DNA of 64,000 nt from Patella vulgata (GCF_932274485.2 NC_065882.2:76782767-76846766), one strand, 5' to 3'; positions 12,301 through 19,420 are shown, numbered from the stretch's first letter. Numbers and translations are program-made. Notes: generated from the letters alone by a model not told the origin.

Positions 12301-15300
12301 GTAGGGTCACCTGTCCAACCTCGTGGGTTTTCTCCGTGTCCTCCTGTTTCCTCTCACTAGTAAAGACCAAGACGCACAATCAAATTATTGAATCATGTGT
12401 TAGTCCCAAAAATGACGTAGTTTGTGTCGAGTGGACGGTGAACCCATTTCCTCTCTCTCTCGCTTAATTGCTAACCAGTTTCTTGGGATTTTCCAGCGGC
12501 GGTTTCCACTTTCCACTTGTTAGTGGTGCAGGATAGAAGACCTGTCTAGTCATTCGTATAGGACAAAAAACTGGCATGCGCCTAAAAGATCCCTTGGCAG
12601 TTGAAATTCAAAATAAGAGTAAACTGTAGTGCTACTCTCATTGCGTATACTTGTCTTCATTAGCCCGGTTGGTGCAGAAAAGTAGGACCTTAAACCCCCA
12701 TTTCATTTATTCTATTAAGAAAAAACCCAACAGAATCCAGTGATAAAATCTCAGTCGTCTATTACATTTTTTTTATGTCGCTTAAAATCCTGTGTTCAGC
12801 CAGACGGTCTCAGTTGATATCGGTAGACATTTGTTTGTATTAAAAGAAAACTTCCCAATTCAAAATTTGTGCTAGGTTTCTAATGTAAACCAGATTTCTA
12901 TTAAATGCAGTAATTTTTTGCACCCAGACAACTTGTGTAAAACATAGTTAATGTTTACCAGATGTTCTGTGTTGCTAGGTTACGGGTGACACGGCAACAG
13001 TAGATCTGTTGTCACTTAACCTAGAATAACTGAAGGCTTTTACATTGAGTTATCTTACCCCCTTTAAACGTTAAAATTTATCATTAACATATGGAAACAA
13101 ATAAAAAAAAATAAAATAGAATAAAATGGGTTTTAATATCCTATTTTTCTGCACCAACGACAACAAAAAATAAAAAAAATATTCACACAGCCATTAGTTA
13201 AACATACTAAATTTGCCTATTGCAGGTCGCCTGTCCAACCTTGTGGGTTTTCTCCGGGTCCTCCGGTTTCCTCTCACTGCTAAAGACCCCTACGCGCAAG
13301 CGAATTATGTAAATAAAATTAAGCCATATGTTAGTCCCGAAATGACCTAGTTTGTGTCGAGTGGAAGTTAAACCCCATTTTTCTCTCTCTCTCTCTTGCC
13401 TATTGCAAGTCATATAAATTATTCACTAGACATTAATTAACTTACCAAGACAATAATCAACTCCGATGTCATTGGATGGCTTCGATATTTAGTAGATTGG
13501 AATAAGTTTTGTACTGGATGAAATAACCGTAAAAATGGATAATCGAGATTTTTTTTTATCAACAGTAATAATGACAATCGAGGCTAATTTGATTGAATTT
13601 TCTGCATATTCTCTTTTCATTATCTATTTTTTAAACTATATTATAGCAAGGATTATCATCTCTTTATCTCAATCTTACCTAATGCCATTGTAACTACACA
13701 CAATAATATTTTTTGTACTTTTGTTTTATTTTTCTGTTTCTAGTTCAATCACATAGTTCATTCTTAGGTTTCTATTTTACAGGATTCCATGAACCTTTGT
13801 TGACCACCAAAAATACTTCTGTTATTCCTGTAACTAAAGAGCCTGTTGTTCCTGTAACTAAAGAGCCTGTTGTTCCTGTAACTAAAGAGCCTGTTGTTGT
13901 CCTACATCCGGATATGAGTGTGTCGACAGAAGGTGGCTATAACATAGTAACAACAACGGATAATTCTACGGCAAGCGAAAATTCTGCACCTATACCCAAA
14001 CCAACGGACGAAAATGTTGGACAGGTGGCATTAATTGTCATAGCTGCCATTGTGGGATTAGCAGTTATTGTTGGAATTGTAAGTTGATCATTTTACAGAT
14101 TCGATTTATAAAAACCATTGTCATAGTTAAAACAGGTCACAATTCTATGGAATACAATTACTGCTTTTTACTGAGCGACGTTTCGTCTAGGCTTCTCTAG
14201 TCATATCAAGCAATGATAAAATATGAAAATATAACAAGACAATATAAACATGTACACAACAATATTTAGTTAATGCTGACCAACCAGAGATACCCCTTAA
14301 TTACGTGTACCTAAAGGGAATGTCGCTCAGTAATAGGCAGTAATTGTATTCCATAGAATTGTGACCTGTATACTCATAGTTAAAGTAGTGAACAGGCGGT
14401 TTTTGCTCAAGCAAAATTTCCCTCATAAAACACTGTATGGCATATGCACATGTTCATTAACACAGTTGGAGCTGAACAGTAGGACGTGAAATTTCATTTC
14501 ATTTGCATCTTAACTGCTTCAAGTTTCATTTATACTTGTATTCTTATAACAACTACAACTTTATTTGTTTTATACTTTAAACATAAAAGAAATATTTTTA
14601 TACTTTCAGGTATTATTTGTAATATTGAAACGAGTTAAACGAAAGAATATGAAAAGTATGAACTTTGATAATCCTGTTTATCGTAAAACAACCGAAGACC
14701 AGTTCTCTATAGATAAAGATAGTAAATTACCTCCAGTAAGTATACACGTCTATCATAACCTGTTGTAGACAGTTCGGAGCCACGGTGGCTAGGTGGTTAA
14801 GACGCTGGCTCACTAGCCTGGAGGTCGGGTGGTCGATCCCTGCATTTGCCGAGAAAGTTCATCCTGATTTTCCAACGTGGTTTCCCCTTGTCAGTGGTGC
14901 AGAACGGAGGGCCTGACAAGGACAGCTGTCTAGTCCTTCGGATGAGATCAAAACCCGAGGTCCCGTGTATACATTAGAATGCACGTAAAAGATCCCTTGG
15001 CAGTTGGAATTCGATATAAGAGTAGGCGATAGTGCCGCTGCCCGGGCAAAATTTCCCTCATAGCACACTATATGGCGTATGCCCGTCTTCATTAGCCCAG
15101 TACAGGAGCAGAACAGTAGGACATTAAACCCCATTTCATTTCATTTGTAGACCGTTCTTTAGTGGAGGGGTTGGATGGACAAATTGTTAGCGTGTGCCAT
15201 TGTATCATAAGTTCTTTCATTGAGTCGGGTTGGATGGCCGAATGGTTATTACGTGTGCACTGCATCAAAAGGTCTGTCAATGAGTCAACTGGCATGGTTT

Positions 15301-15732
15301 CGAATCCCTAGTTGTACATGACAAGGAGTTGGGTTGCCTGTCAAACCTTGTGAGTTTCTCTGAGTCCTCAAGTTTCCTCCCACTGCTATAGACCCCTATG
15401 CACAAGCGAATTATTGAAATAAAATTTAACCATGTTAGTCCCAAAATTACCTAGCATGTGTAGAGTGGAGTTAACTATCTCTTCTTAATAATAGCACTCG
15501 TATGTCAAAGTCAAACTGTTGCTATCATTGAAAATTACTGTAATAATGCCAGACATGCTTTCTTTTTCTAATACTTGATATTATTTCTCCTTTGAAATTT
15601 CATTTTGAAAGACTTGATTTCTACATCCATTTGACCTTCTTAATGTTTTGTGTTTTTATTTAAATGTTATTTCTTTTTGTTTTTTTGCAGAGTCTGCAGC
15701 CATTAAATCCTCCCACCAATGAAATTGTCTGA
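269..15732 (+). CDS. LDL-receptor-family gene (LDLR/VLDLR/ApoER2-like), 3' part, 16 exons
   Basis: Endocytic and signalling receptor of the plasma membrane that binds lipoproteins or other ligands. Coding exons are 269-391, 797-919, 1641-1889, 4515-4634, 5448-5588, 6461-6487, 7747-8182, 8654-8872, 9266-9384, 10420-10559, 11099-11240, 11609-11752, 12096-12176, 13783-14078, 14610-14735 and 15691-15732. All have AG/GT borders and the phases join without a break, giving 841 complete residues and a TGA. Order: six LA modules, EGF, calcium-binding EGF (DIDEC), YWTD propeller, EGF, Thr/Ser-rich stalk, membrane helix and a tail with [13 protein letters not shown]. The tail is closest to vertebrate VLDLR and ApoER2 as I remember them. 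The start codon, signal peptide and any earlier LA modules lie upstream of the window, so the gene is partial by position and not broken. Which vertebrate paralogue it matches cannot be decided here. Confidence 0.95.
797..919 (+). CDS. Receptor exon: LA module 2
   Basis: 123 bp, phase 1/1. One LA module: [33 protein letters not shown]. Acceptor TTTCAG, donor GTAAGT. A single module per symmetric exon is the usual arrangement of this family and allows modules to be skipped or gained without frame change. Confidence 0.93.
951..1115 (+). mobile_element. SINE-A copy, 5' part, intronic
   Basis: Diverged tRNA-like head (GTGGCTCAGTCAGTATAGG as A box, TCTCGGGTTTG at the B box) followed by the SINE-A body GATTTTCCAACATGGTTTCCC. 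It is flanked by a perfect 15-bp TSD, TCTTTTGAATCTTGT, at 936-950 and 1116-1130. The usual 3' tail is missing. Confidence 0.75.
1203..1580 (+). mobile_element. MITE family X, copy 1
   Basis: About 378 bp with imperfect inverted ends: left CATTATTGGAGATAAGATAA, right ending GCTCTTGCATAATG. TA lies on both sides, suggesting a Tc1/mariner-type TA target. Other copies lie at 48919-49296 (plus), 38617-39000 (minus), about 13213-13680 (minus, interrupted) and a fragment at 46257-46299. No transposase ORF. Confidence 0.6.
1641..1889 (+). CDS. Receptor exon: LA modules 3 and 4
   Basis: 249 bp, phase 1/1, encoding two LA modules in one exon. Module 3 has [31 protein letters not shown]. Module 4 has [31 protein letters not shown]. 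The last cysteine codon is split over the intron (T|GT). Acceptor TTTCAG, donor GTAAGT. A hAT element begins only 12 nt after the exon end. Confidence 0.93.
1902..3777. mobile_element. hAT-type DNA transposon, 1.9 kb, non-autonomous
   Basis: The terminal inverted repeats begin TAGTGTTGAAA and end TTTCAACACTA. A perfect 8-bp TSD, GTTTTTTC, flanks them at 1894-1901 and 3778-3785, which is the hAT hallmark. Subterminal ATTCGGATAA-like motifs occur at both ends. No transposase-length ORF. The target lies inside the receptor intron starting at nt +5 of the donor site. A second inverted-repeat element (2312-3572) seems nested inside. Confidence 0.8.
2312..3572. mobile_element. Possible nested DNA element inside the hAT copy
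   Basis: Inverted ends of about 35 bp. The left begins TAAGGCAACACAAATAAAAT and continues CTTGTTTCTCGGGCA. The right, read in reverse complement, begins TTAGGCCACACAAAATAAAT and continues with the same TTGTTTCTCGGGCA. The inner flanks are rich in CCGCCC. No clear TSD and no ORF. Superfamily not assigned. Confidence 0.5.
3786..4340 (+). other. Receptor intron sequence without a recognised element
   Basis: AT-rich apart from a GC-richer patch near 4090-4200 with CTCCTG repeats. No exon or known repeat recognised. Confidence 0.5.
4341..4456 (+). mobile_element. SINE-B fragment
   Basis: Middle part of SINE-B: GTCCAACCTCGTTGG, TCCTCCAGTT, CTAAAGACCCCT, then a degenerate form of the TTATTGAAAT..ATATG stretch. 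Head and tail are missing. Confidence 0.6.
4515..4634 (+). CDS. Receptor exon: LA module 5
   Basis: 120 bp, phase 1/1. One LA module: [33 protein letters not shown]. Acceptor TTGCAG, donor GTAAGT. The first two bases complete the cysteine split with the preceding exon, which fixes the join across the 2.6-kb intron. Confidence 0.93.
4670..5025 (+). mobile_element. MITE family Y, copy 1
   Basis: About 356 bp with inverted ends of about 25 bp: left TTAAAGGGACAATAACACTC, right ending GAGTGGTATTGAGACTTTTAA. Two relatives lie at 9440-9781 and 35374-35690 (opposite strand). No ORF. Confidence 0.7.
5054..5418 (+). mobile_element. SINE-A copy interrupted by a SINE-B copy
   Basis: SINE-A body at 5054-5158 (ACACATTGGCATGC to CCCTCATAGCACA) and SINE-A tail at about 5355-5415 (CCAGTCTTCATTAGCC, GGAGCAGAAC, GGATGTTAAACC). 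Between them lies a SINE-B piece (GGGTCGCCTGTCCAACCTC to GTGGACGTTAAACCCC). A nested insertion is the simplest reading. Confidence 0.65.
5448..5588 (+). CDS. Receptor exon: LA module 6
   Basis: 141 bp, phase 1/1. Last LA module before the EGF pair: [25 protein letters not shown], then [12 protein letters not shown]. Its acidic end (FEDE) departs from the usual DGSDE. Acceptor TTTCAG, donor GTAAGT. Confidence 0.92.
5888..6330. mobile_element. Foldback element (family Z) split by a SINE-B
   Basis: The left arm at 5888-5975 (ATACTTATCGAAAACATCTAC, ACTCAACATTATCAAGCT) and the reverse complement of the right arm at 6240-6330 (ACATACTTATGGAAAAACAG, CTCAACGTTTTCAAGCTAAT) are copies of each other. 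The SINE-B at 5980-6229 occupies the centre. A related arm lies at 38104-38190. Confidence 0.6.
5980..6229 (+). mobile_element. SINE-B, full length
   Basis: Reference copy of SINE-B. The tRNA-like head has an A box TGGCCGAATGGTTAGC and a B box GGTTTTGATTCCC. The body runs GGGTCGCCTGTCCAACCTCG, TAAAGACCGC, ATATGTTAGTCCCGAAAT, GTGGGTGTTAGACCCCATTT and ends in a CT-rich tail. A perfect 11-bp TSD, TATTAATGTCA, lies at 5969-5979 and 6230-6240. Confidence 0.88.
6461..6487 (+). CDS. Receptor microexon (27 bp)
   Basis: Bordered by TTGTTCAG and GTATAA, phase 1/1. It encodes (I)DEDSDSKK, an acidic spacer between the last LA module and the first EGF module. Including it keeps the frame. Leaving it out also keeps the frame and changes one junction residue (D to N). 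Predicted only; it may be an optional exon. Confidence 0.6.
6743..7207. mobile_element. Hairpin MITE, two long inverted arms
   Basis: Nearly the whole 465 bp is an inverted repeat. The left arm starts TATCACTGTAA and continues with ACTAATTTCTTTCACATTCAT and ATCATCTAATTTGTACTT-like stretches. The right arm returns through the complements and ends TTACAGTGATA. The loop is near 6970-7005. TA lies at both edges. Intronic in the receptor gene, so it is transcribed as a long hairpin. Confidence 0.8.
7747..8182 (+). CDS. Receptor exon: EGF-A, EGF-B and propeller start
   Basis: 436 bp, phase 1 in, phase 2 out. First EGF module: [25 protein letters not shown]. Second is calcium-binding: [26 protein letters not shown]. 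The propeller then begins ([15 protein letters not shown]) and reaches the first YWTD motif as [13 protein letters not shown]. In the vertebrate family the first EGF pair is in separate exons; here both share one exon. Confidence 0.93.
8262..8375 (-). mobile_element. SINE-B fragment, rearranged
   Basis: Pieces of SINE-B in reverse orientation: CACTCAACACAAACTAGGTC, GAGGTTGGACAGGCGACCCT, CGGGACTAACATACGG. The middle is deleted and the order is scrambled. Confidence 0.6.
8654..8872 (+). CDS. Receptor exon: propeller blade with LYWTD
   Basis: 219 bp, phase 2/2. It encodes [45 protein letters not shown] and [12 protein letters not shown], a canonical LDL-receptor class B repeat. Acceptor TTTCAG, donor GTAAGT. 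Confidence 0.93.
9266..9384 (+). CDS. Receptor exon: propeller blade with MYWTDWG
   Basis: 119 bp, phase 2 in, phase 1 out. It encodes [20 protein letters not shown] and LWPNGITL, matching the family signature YWTDWG...I....LDG and WPNGIT. Acceptor TTCAG, donor GTGAGT. Confidence 0.93.
9440..9781 (+). mobile_element. MITE family Y, copy 2
   Basis: Closely similar to 4670-5025, with ends TTAAAGGGACAATAACACTC and GAGTAGTATTGAGCCTTCAA. It sits within a wider direct repeat of TTCTATAATGTCCTCAGAA (about 9410-9428 and 9789-9807), so a local duplication or an unusually long TSD surrounds it. Confidence 0.7.
9997..10314 (+). mobile_element. SINE-A, nearly full length
   Basis: It begins inside the A box (GTGGGTAAGACGCTGGCT), carries the B box GTGTTCAATCCCTGC and ends GGATGTTAAACCCCATTTCA. 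A perfect 12-bp TSD, TTCCTTTTAGAG, lies at 9985-9996 and 10315-10326. Confidence 0.85.
10420..10559 (+). CDS. Receptor exon: propeller blade with LYWVD
   Basis: 140 bp, phase 1 in, phase 0 out. It encodes [30 protein letters not shown] and [10 protein letters not shown]. Val replaces Thr in the YWTD motif, as often found in this blade. Acceptor TTTGTAG, donor GTAGGT. Confidence 0.92.
10629..10708 (+). mobile_element. SINE-A 3' tail
   Basis: Only the 3' end: CCGTCTTCATTAGCCCAG, GGAGCAGAACACTAGGATG, TTAAACCCC and four ATTTC units. Strongly 5'-truncated. Confidence 0.75.
11099..11240 (+). CDS. Receptor exon: last propeller blade with LFWTDW
   Basis: 142 bp, phase 0 in, phase 1 out. It encodes [38 protein letters not shown] and EFRQPA, the final YWTD-type repeat. 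Acceptor TTTAATAG, donor GTAAGT. Confidence 0.92.
11288..11453 (+). mobile_element. SINE-B, diverged, head missing
   Basis: Old copy: ACGACAAGGAGAGCAGAGTCG, GCGTGGGTTTTCCTCTC, TATGTTAGTCC, GTGGACGTTAAACCCC and a CT tail. Confidence 0.65.
11609..11752 (+). CDS. Receptor exon: EGF-C
   Basis: 144 bp, phase 1/1. EGF module closing the propeller: [27 protein letters not shown]. Acceptor TTACAG, donor GTATGT. Confidence 0.93.
11778..11935 (+). mobile_element. SINE-B, old copy with internal deletion
   Basis: The head remnant has a B box GGATTTCGATTCCC. It is joined directly to the 3' part TATGTTAGTCCCGCAATG, GTGGACTTTAAACCC and a TTTCT-rich tail. Confidence 0.6.
12096..12176 (+). CDS. Receptor exon: stalk cassette ending KHRR
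   Basis: 81 bp, phase 1/1. It encodes [20 protein letters not shown] followed by NKSKHRR, a polar linker with sequons NKT and NKS. Joined to the next exon it reads KHRRRF, a basic cluster. It can be skipped without frame change. Acceptor CCACAG, donor GTAAGT. Confidence 0.82.
12270..12468 (+). mobile_element. SINE-B, 5'-truncated
   Basis: From near the B box (CCCTGGTTGTACATGACAAG) through GGGTCACCTGTCCAACCTCG and TGTTAGTCCC to GTGGACGGTGAACCC and a CT tail. Confidence 0.7.
12481..12712 (+). mobile_element. SINE-A, 5'-truncated
   Basis: From GGGATTTTCCAGCGGCGG through AAAAGATCCCTTGGCAG to AGGACCTTAAACCCCCATTT. Lies directly after the SINE-B at 12270-12468. Confidence 0.7.
13213..13680 (-). 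mobile_element. MITE family X copy with SINE-B inside
   Basis: Family X sequence on the minus strand (TAGACATTAATTAACTTACC, AATCAACTCCGATGTC, end near CATCTCTTTATCTC). The SINE-B at 13225-13395 lies in its end, flanked by TTGCCTATTGCA copies. Confidence 0.6.
13225..13395 (+). mobile_element. SINE-B, 5'-truncated, nested
   Basis: It starts at GGTCGCCTGTCCAACC and runs to GTGGAAGTTAAACCCC with a CT tail. The 12-bp TSD TTGCCTATTGCA lies at 13213-13224 and 13396-13407, within MITE family X sequence. Confidence 0.82.
13783..14078 (+). CDS. Receptor exon: Thr/Ser stalk and membrane segment
   Basis: 296 bp, phase 1 in, phase 0 out. A stalk comparable to the O-glycosylated region of LDLR, with VTKEPVVP three times, NST sequons and many Thr/Ser. 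The membrane segment [18 protein letters not shown] follows and continues into the next exon. Acceptor TTTTACAG. An alternative in-frame acceptor (TTCTAG at 13738-13743) would add 13 residues, [13 protein letters not shown]-like. Confidence 0.9.
13827..13898 (+). repeat. Coding minisatellite, 24 bp x 3
   Basis: Three identical 24-bp units at 13827-13850, 13851-13874 and 13875-13898, each encoding PVTKEPVV in the receptor stalk. Identity at the base level shows recent expansion. Confidence 0.92.
14132..14369. mobile_element. Foldback element with 48-bp inverted ends
   Basis: The left end begins ACAGGTCACAATTCTATGGA and continues to ACTGAGCGAC. The right end is its near-perfect reverse complement, ending ATAGAATTGTGACCTGT. 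TCATAGTTAAA occurs at 14121-14131 and 14374-14384, a probable 11-bp TSD if three bases at the right edge belong to the element. Confidence 0.75.
14397..14506 (+). mobile_element. SINE-A 3' third, diverged
   Basis: CAAGCAAAATTTCCCTCATA, TGTATGGCATATGC, GGAGCTGAACAGTAGGACG, TGAAATTTCATTTCATTT. Confidence 0.65.
14610..14735 (+). CDS. Receptor exon: cytoplasmic tail with FDNPVY
   Basis: 126 bp, phase 0/0. The end of the membrane helix (VLFVIL), a basic stop-transfer run (KRVKRKNMK), then [26 protein letters not shown] is the clathrin internalisation signal that binds PTB-domain adaptors in this family. Acceptor TTTCAG, donor GTAAGT. Confidence 0.95.
14776..15144 (+). mobile_element. SINE-A, full length
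   Basis: Reference copy of SINE-A. A box TGGCTAGGTGGTTAAGACG, B box GGTGGTCGATCCC. The body runs GATTTTCCAACGTGGTTTCC, GGACAGCTGTCTAGTC, AAAAGATCCCTTGGCAG, GGGCAAAATTTCCCTCATAG. The tail is CAGTAGGACATTAAACCCC(ATTTC)n. A 13-bp TSD, TTGTAGACAGTTC / TTGTAGACCGTTC, lies at 14763-14775 and 15145-15157. Confidence 0.9.
15163..15482 (+). mobile_element. SINE-B with duplicated head
   Basis: Two heads in series (GGTTGGATGGACAAATTG and GGTTGGATGGCCGAATGG), each followed by ATTGTATCATAAG- or CTGCATCAAAAGG-like sequence. A single body follows. The tail is worn down (GAGTGGAGTTAACTATC). Confidence 0.7.
15691..15732 (+). CDS. Receptor last coding exon
   Basis: Acceptor TTTTGCAG, phase 0. It encodes [13 protein letters not shown] and TGA at 15730-15732. 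The short hydrophobic-ended C-terminus ends in EIV; whether it acts as a PDZ ligand is unknown. Confidence 0.88.
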   Translation, partial: SLQPLNPPTNEIV

Positions 15733-16902
15733 GAGAACTTTGTGTAACTTTTAAAAATTTCTAATGACTGCGAAGTGTCAAACGAGACAAAGCAAATTGT
15801 TTTTAATTGGATTGGTGTTTAAATCTCTCAATTAAATCTTCATCAATGTCATCAACCAATCATATCTTGTGTTCTATCAAGCATGAAGAAGATCATTATT
15901 GCATCAAACGGTTTGTCTCAAAACATTCATTGACATCACCAACTTAATATTGCCTTCTCCACGTTCTTCAACACCCCAAGACTTGTGTCAGAGATGGATT
16001 CAAAGAAAGTCAACGCGATAGTTTGACTCGGTTGTGTGCTTGTGCGCGTGCATGTGAGAATGCGTAAGAAATGTAATATATGATACCAGAGTAGTAATAT
16101 ATTTGTTAAGTTATTATTTTGTGCACCTTGAGAATTATTTTTCTTTTTATGTGTGTGTTAATTTATGAGTTACATTATTTTAATATCACTAGCCTGTAAA
16201 TCTAAGTTTGTACGTTCGAAGACTTTGGATATACTAGTTCTGAATATATATCGTACACGGTGCCGAACTTGTTAAATGTGGCCTCGTGGCCTCGTATTGT
16301 ATAAATTGTTATATTGTATGGCAGCTTCTAATATCAAGCCTTTGATACAATCGTCATATTTTGAGTTTAAGATCTTTTTATTTATTATATTATTATTATT
16401 ATTATTTTTTGATCTGATATCGTCGTCAACAGCTGTAAGAACAATATATTGTGGAGTTATCTCAAATTATTATTTAATATATCTGGTATTTGTGTGGTTT
16501 AGAATTCTAAATCATCGTTGTATAATATCATAATCGATACTTGTATATTAACACTGGTCATTGGTGTAAAACGACGTTAGTCCGTGCCCCCCCCTCTATA
16601 GGACTAACTGTTGTAGATTGTGCTAGCCAAGATGTTTCAGATAGCATTACATAACTCTATTTAAAAAAGATCTTATACATAATCAACAACTGAAAGGGGT
16701 TAATTCAATTTTGTATTGAAAGATTTCAAAATATGTTATAAAAATTGAAATGCTCGATCATTTTATAAAATCGGATGGTGGAGTTAACCAAAAAAAAATT
16801 AAATTTCCAATTGATTTGATTTCATTAATGAATTGCAATTTGTAGATTGATTCAAAAATTATCTCAAATATTTACCTGTTACATCATTGAGCTATTATTA
16901 AC

Positions 16903-16965
16903 AGGTCATGGAGTTATGTCAGGTCATGACCTGAAAGGTCAAGATTGTTTGACCTTAATTGACCT
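16903..16965. promoter_or_regulatory. Cluster of six AGGTCA half-sites
   Basis: AGGTCA at 16903, 16921 and 16936, and its complement TGACCT at 16927, 16950 and 16960. The pair 16921-16932 forms the perfect palindrome AGGTCATGACCT. This is the nuclear-receptor half-site. It lies in the presumed 3' UTR, so function is uncertain. Confidence 0.4.
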
Positions 16966-17592
16966 TGGTACATGTTAGCATTGGTTTTGACAAATTATTT
17001 GCATTGATACATTGACCCCTTTAAATCATTGCAGTAACCTACACATTAATGGTACTAATTATACCCAATCAGTAGGCCTACTCAGATTTCAAAACCTTAA
17101 CAGAAAAATTATTTTCTTTTACATTCCAGTAATCTTTGAGTTTTAAAGAGAAAAAACGAAAAAAAATACACCTGACTTTTAAATTATGAAAAAGAAAAAA
17201 AAATTATCTGTTTTTCGATAATAAAAAAATCTTTGCACTCTTGTAAATATTGAAAATGTACAAATTGCCATTTACCCTATATCTGTACAAATCCCTTAGT
17301 TAGACATGAAAATTGGTACTTTTTGAAAAATAAACACCTCATTTTGATAAATGGACTAGTCTGATATAAAAACCATACTGCAATGTCATGGTTTGGGTAA
17401 GTTCATATATTAGAAAAGGGTTTGTTTTATTTTTTGGGGATAGTGACTTTGTTTCATCATGTAAATTTTGTAATTAGTTGTAAATATTGTAAATATCGTG
17501 AATTTGAGGTGTGGTTTGCGTTGTCATGTAAGATAAGCTTATATATAACTTTTTGGTTACTGATGGTCGTATTCCTGAAACTGACTGAAGCC

Positions 17593-17702
17593 AATCAAAA
17601 TATATCACTCGAAAATAACCGATGATAATCTCTGATTAGCTTTATTCGATCAAAATTTATCACTCGAAAATAACAATGATAATCTTTGATTAGCTTTATT
17701 CA
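17593..17702 (+). repeat. Tandem duplication, about 55 bp x 2
   Basis: Two units beginning ATCAAAATATATCACTCGAA and ATCAAAATTTATCACTCGAA, each ending GATTAGCTTTATTC. Inside the receptor 3' UTR. Confidence 0.75.
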
Positions 17703-18947
17703 GAGTTTACGAAGAGACCTGGGTGTAGTATAAATGTGGTCATCTATATGATTTGTACGATTGTTGTTTACTTTTTTTCAGGTTTTGTTTTTTTTTATGT
17801 GTGTACGAGTGAGAGAGAATGCCTGTGGGTGCATTAAGCGTGATTTATTCCAATTTAGTGCTATATTAATTAGATAATGTTAAATTTTATTAATTATTTC
17901 TATAATAATCATAACATATTAATTTGTTACCTGTTGATTGTCAAATTCTACCTTTTTTTGTGTTATTAGTTGACAATTTTGTTGAAGTTACGGCTATAAA
18001 TGAAATTTGAATTTTTATTTGAGATTATTCGTCTATGCATTATTACTTAGGTTATATATATTCTCTGCTTCTATTTTCTCTACCTCAAAAGTTGAATATA
18101 TTTTGTTAAAAGAATACCCTATAGACCCAATGTGGGTGACATGCCCTTTCAGAGCAATCATGTACAACATGAAAATAATTTTTCTCTTGCATGTAAAAAT
18201 TTGGTAAATTACTATAAAATTAATTCTTTATTTTAATTTATTAACATAAGAAAATTGTTGATAATGATTCGGACCGAAATATTATGAAAAAAAAATCCCC
18301 TGACATTCATGATTTTCCTTCACATAGGTACTAAGGAAAATGGCAAAAATATACTTCATTTATGTAAAAGAATTATTTTTTCTGTCTATGCTCTCAGTTC
18401 GTTGGGTTATTTTATTCTTTGCTATTTTACATAATAAATATATACTAAACGTATGCATATAGATTTTAACCATTAATTTCTTTTATTCTATAGGATAAGT
18501 GGAAACCCTTATCTCATTATAGTGTTCCTTTATTTTGTTTGTCTTACTGTATGTAAATTTTCTAGGAAATAATTTAATACTGGTAGATGTATTTAGATGA
18601 AATCCAATTTATTTGCCAAACTTTTAAAGGCCAAGAATTTTTTTCAATCTTTAAAACAAAAAAAACAAAAAATTACAACGAAGAGTCAACAAAGTACACT
18701 AGAAATAAGCAAAAAATAATCACAATTAAAATGACAAAAAAAAATAAAACTATGCACAATATTTATCGGTGAAATAAGGAGGTTGCTATTCTTATTTTGT
18801 TGATTATTCATGTAGGGTTCATAGATTAGAGCTTAGAGTGTGTTCTACTTAAAATATTCTTAATCATAGAAATATAACCTGTTATTATTGGGCTAAAAAT
18901 TCCTCAAATTATACCATATGAAACAAAAATTCAATTGTTACATATTC

Positions 18948-19265
18948 AGTCGTTGATGCTGTCTTAATAAATATTTCTGAATACATTTTGGAGCTGTGAC
19001 CAGTTCTTATTTCAATGAAAATTTCTCAAATTATTTTCTATGTAATATGATTACATTTTGCTCTTAGCAGCCATTTATTTAGTTGGGTCATAGATCCAAT
19101 TTTTGATGCTGTCGGAAATATTTCTGAATAATTTCAAGCATTAACCATATCGAACTATAAATTTCGAAATTTATATCGTTTGTAGCGATCTATTTATTTG
19201 GGTCAAAGTTCCATTCTTTGATGCTGTCTAAAATATTTCTGAATTGGTTTTTGAGCTGAATATTA
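18948..19265 (+). repeat. Degenerate tandem repeat in the receptor 3' UTR
   Basis: Three decayed units of roughly 120-130 bp, each holding TTGATGCTGTC, AATATTTCTGAAT and a preceding TATTTAGTTGGGTCA-like stretch (about 18950, 19098 and 19218). Confidence 0.65.
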
Positions 19266-19420
19266 GGACAAGATATGTTTGTTGATTAAGTTGTATTTTT
19301 AATGTAGCACATCACTGTGTAGAAATAATAATAAATAGCTTGCTTGATTTATAGTAGTGTAATTATAATGTACATATTTCTGCTTGAAATGGAAGGCATC
19401 CACAGCTGTTTTTTTGTGAA

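Noticed and set aside
14776-14850. tRNA gene candidate (A and B boxes)
   Set aside because: The boxes belong to SINE heads; no cloverleaf with paired acceptor stem is formed, and the sequence continues into a SINE body with TSDs.
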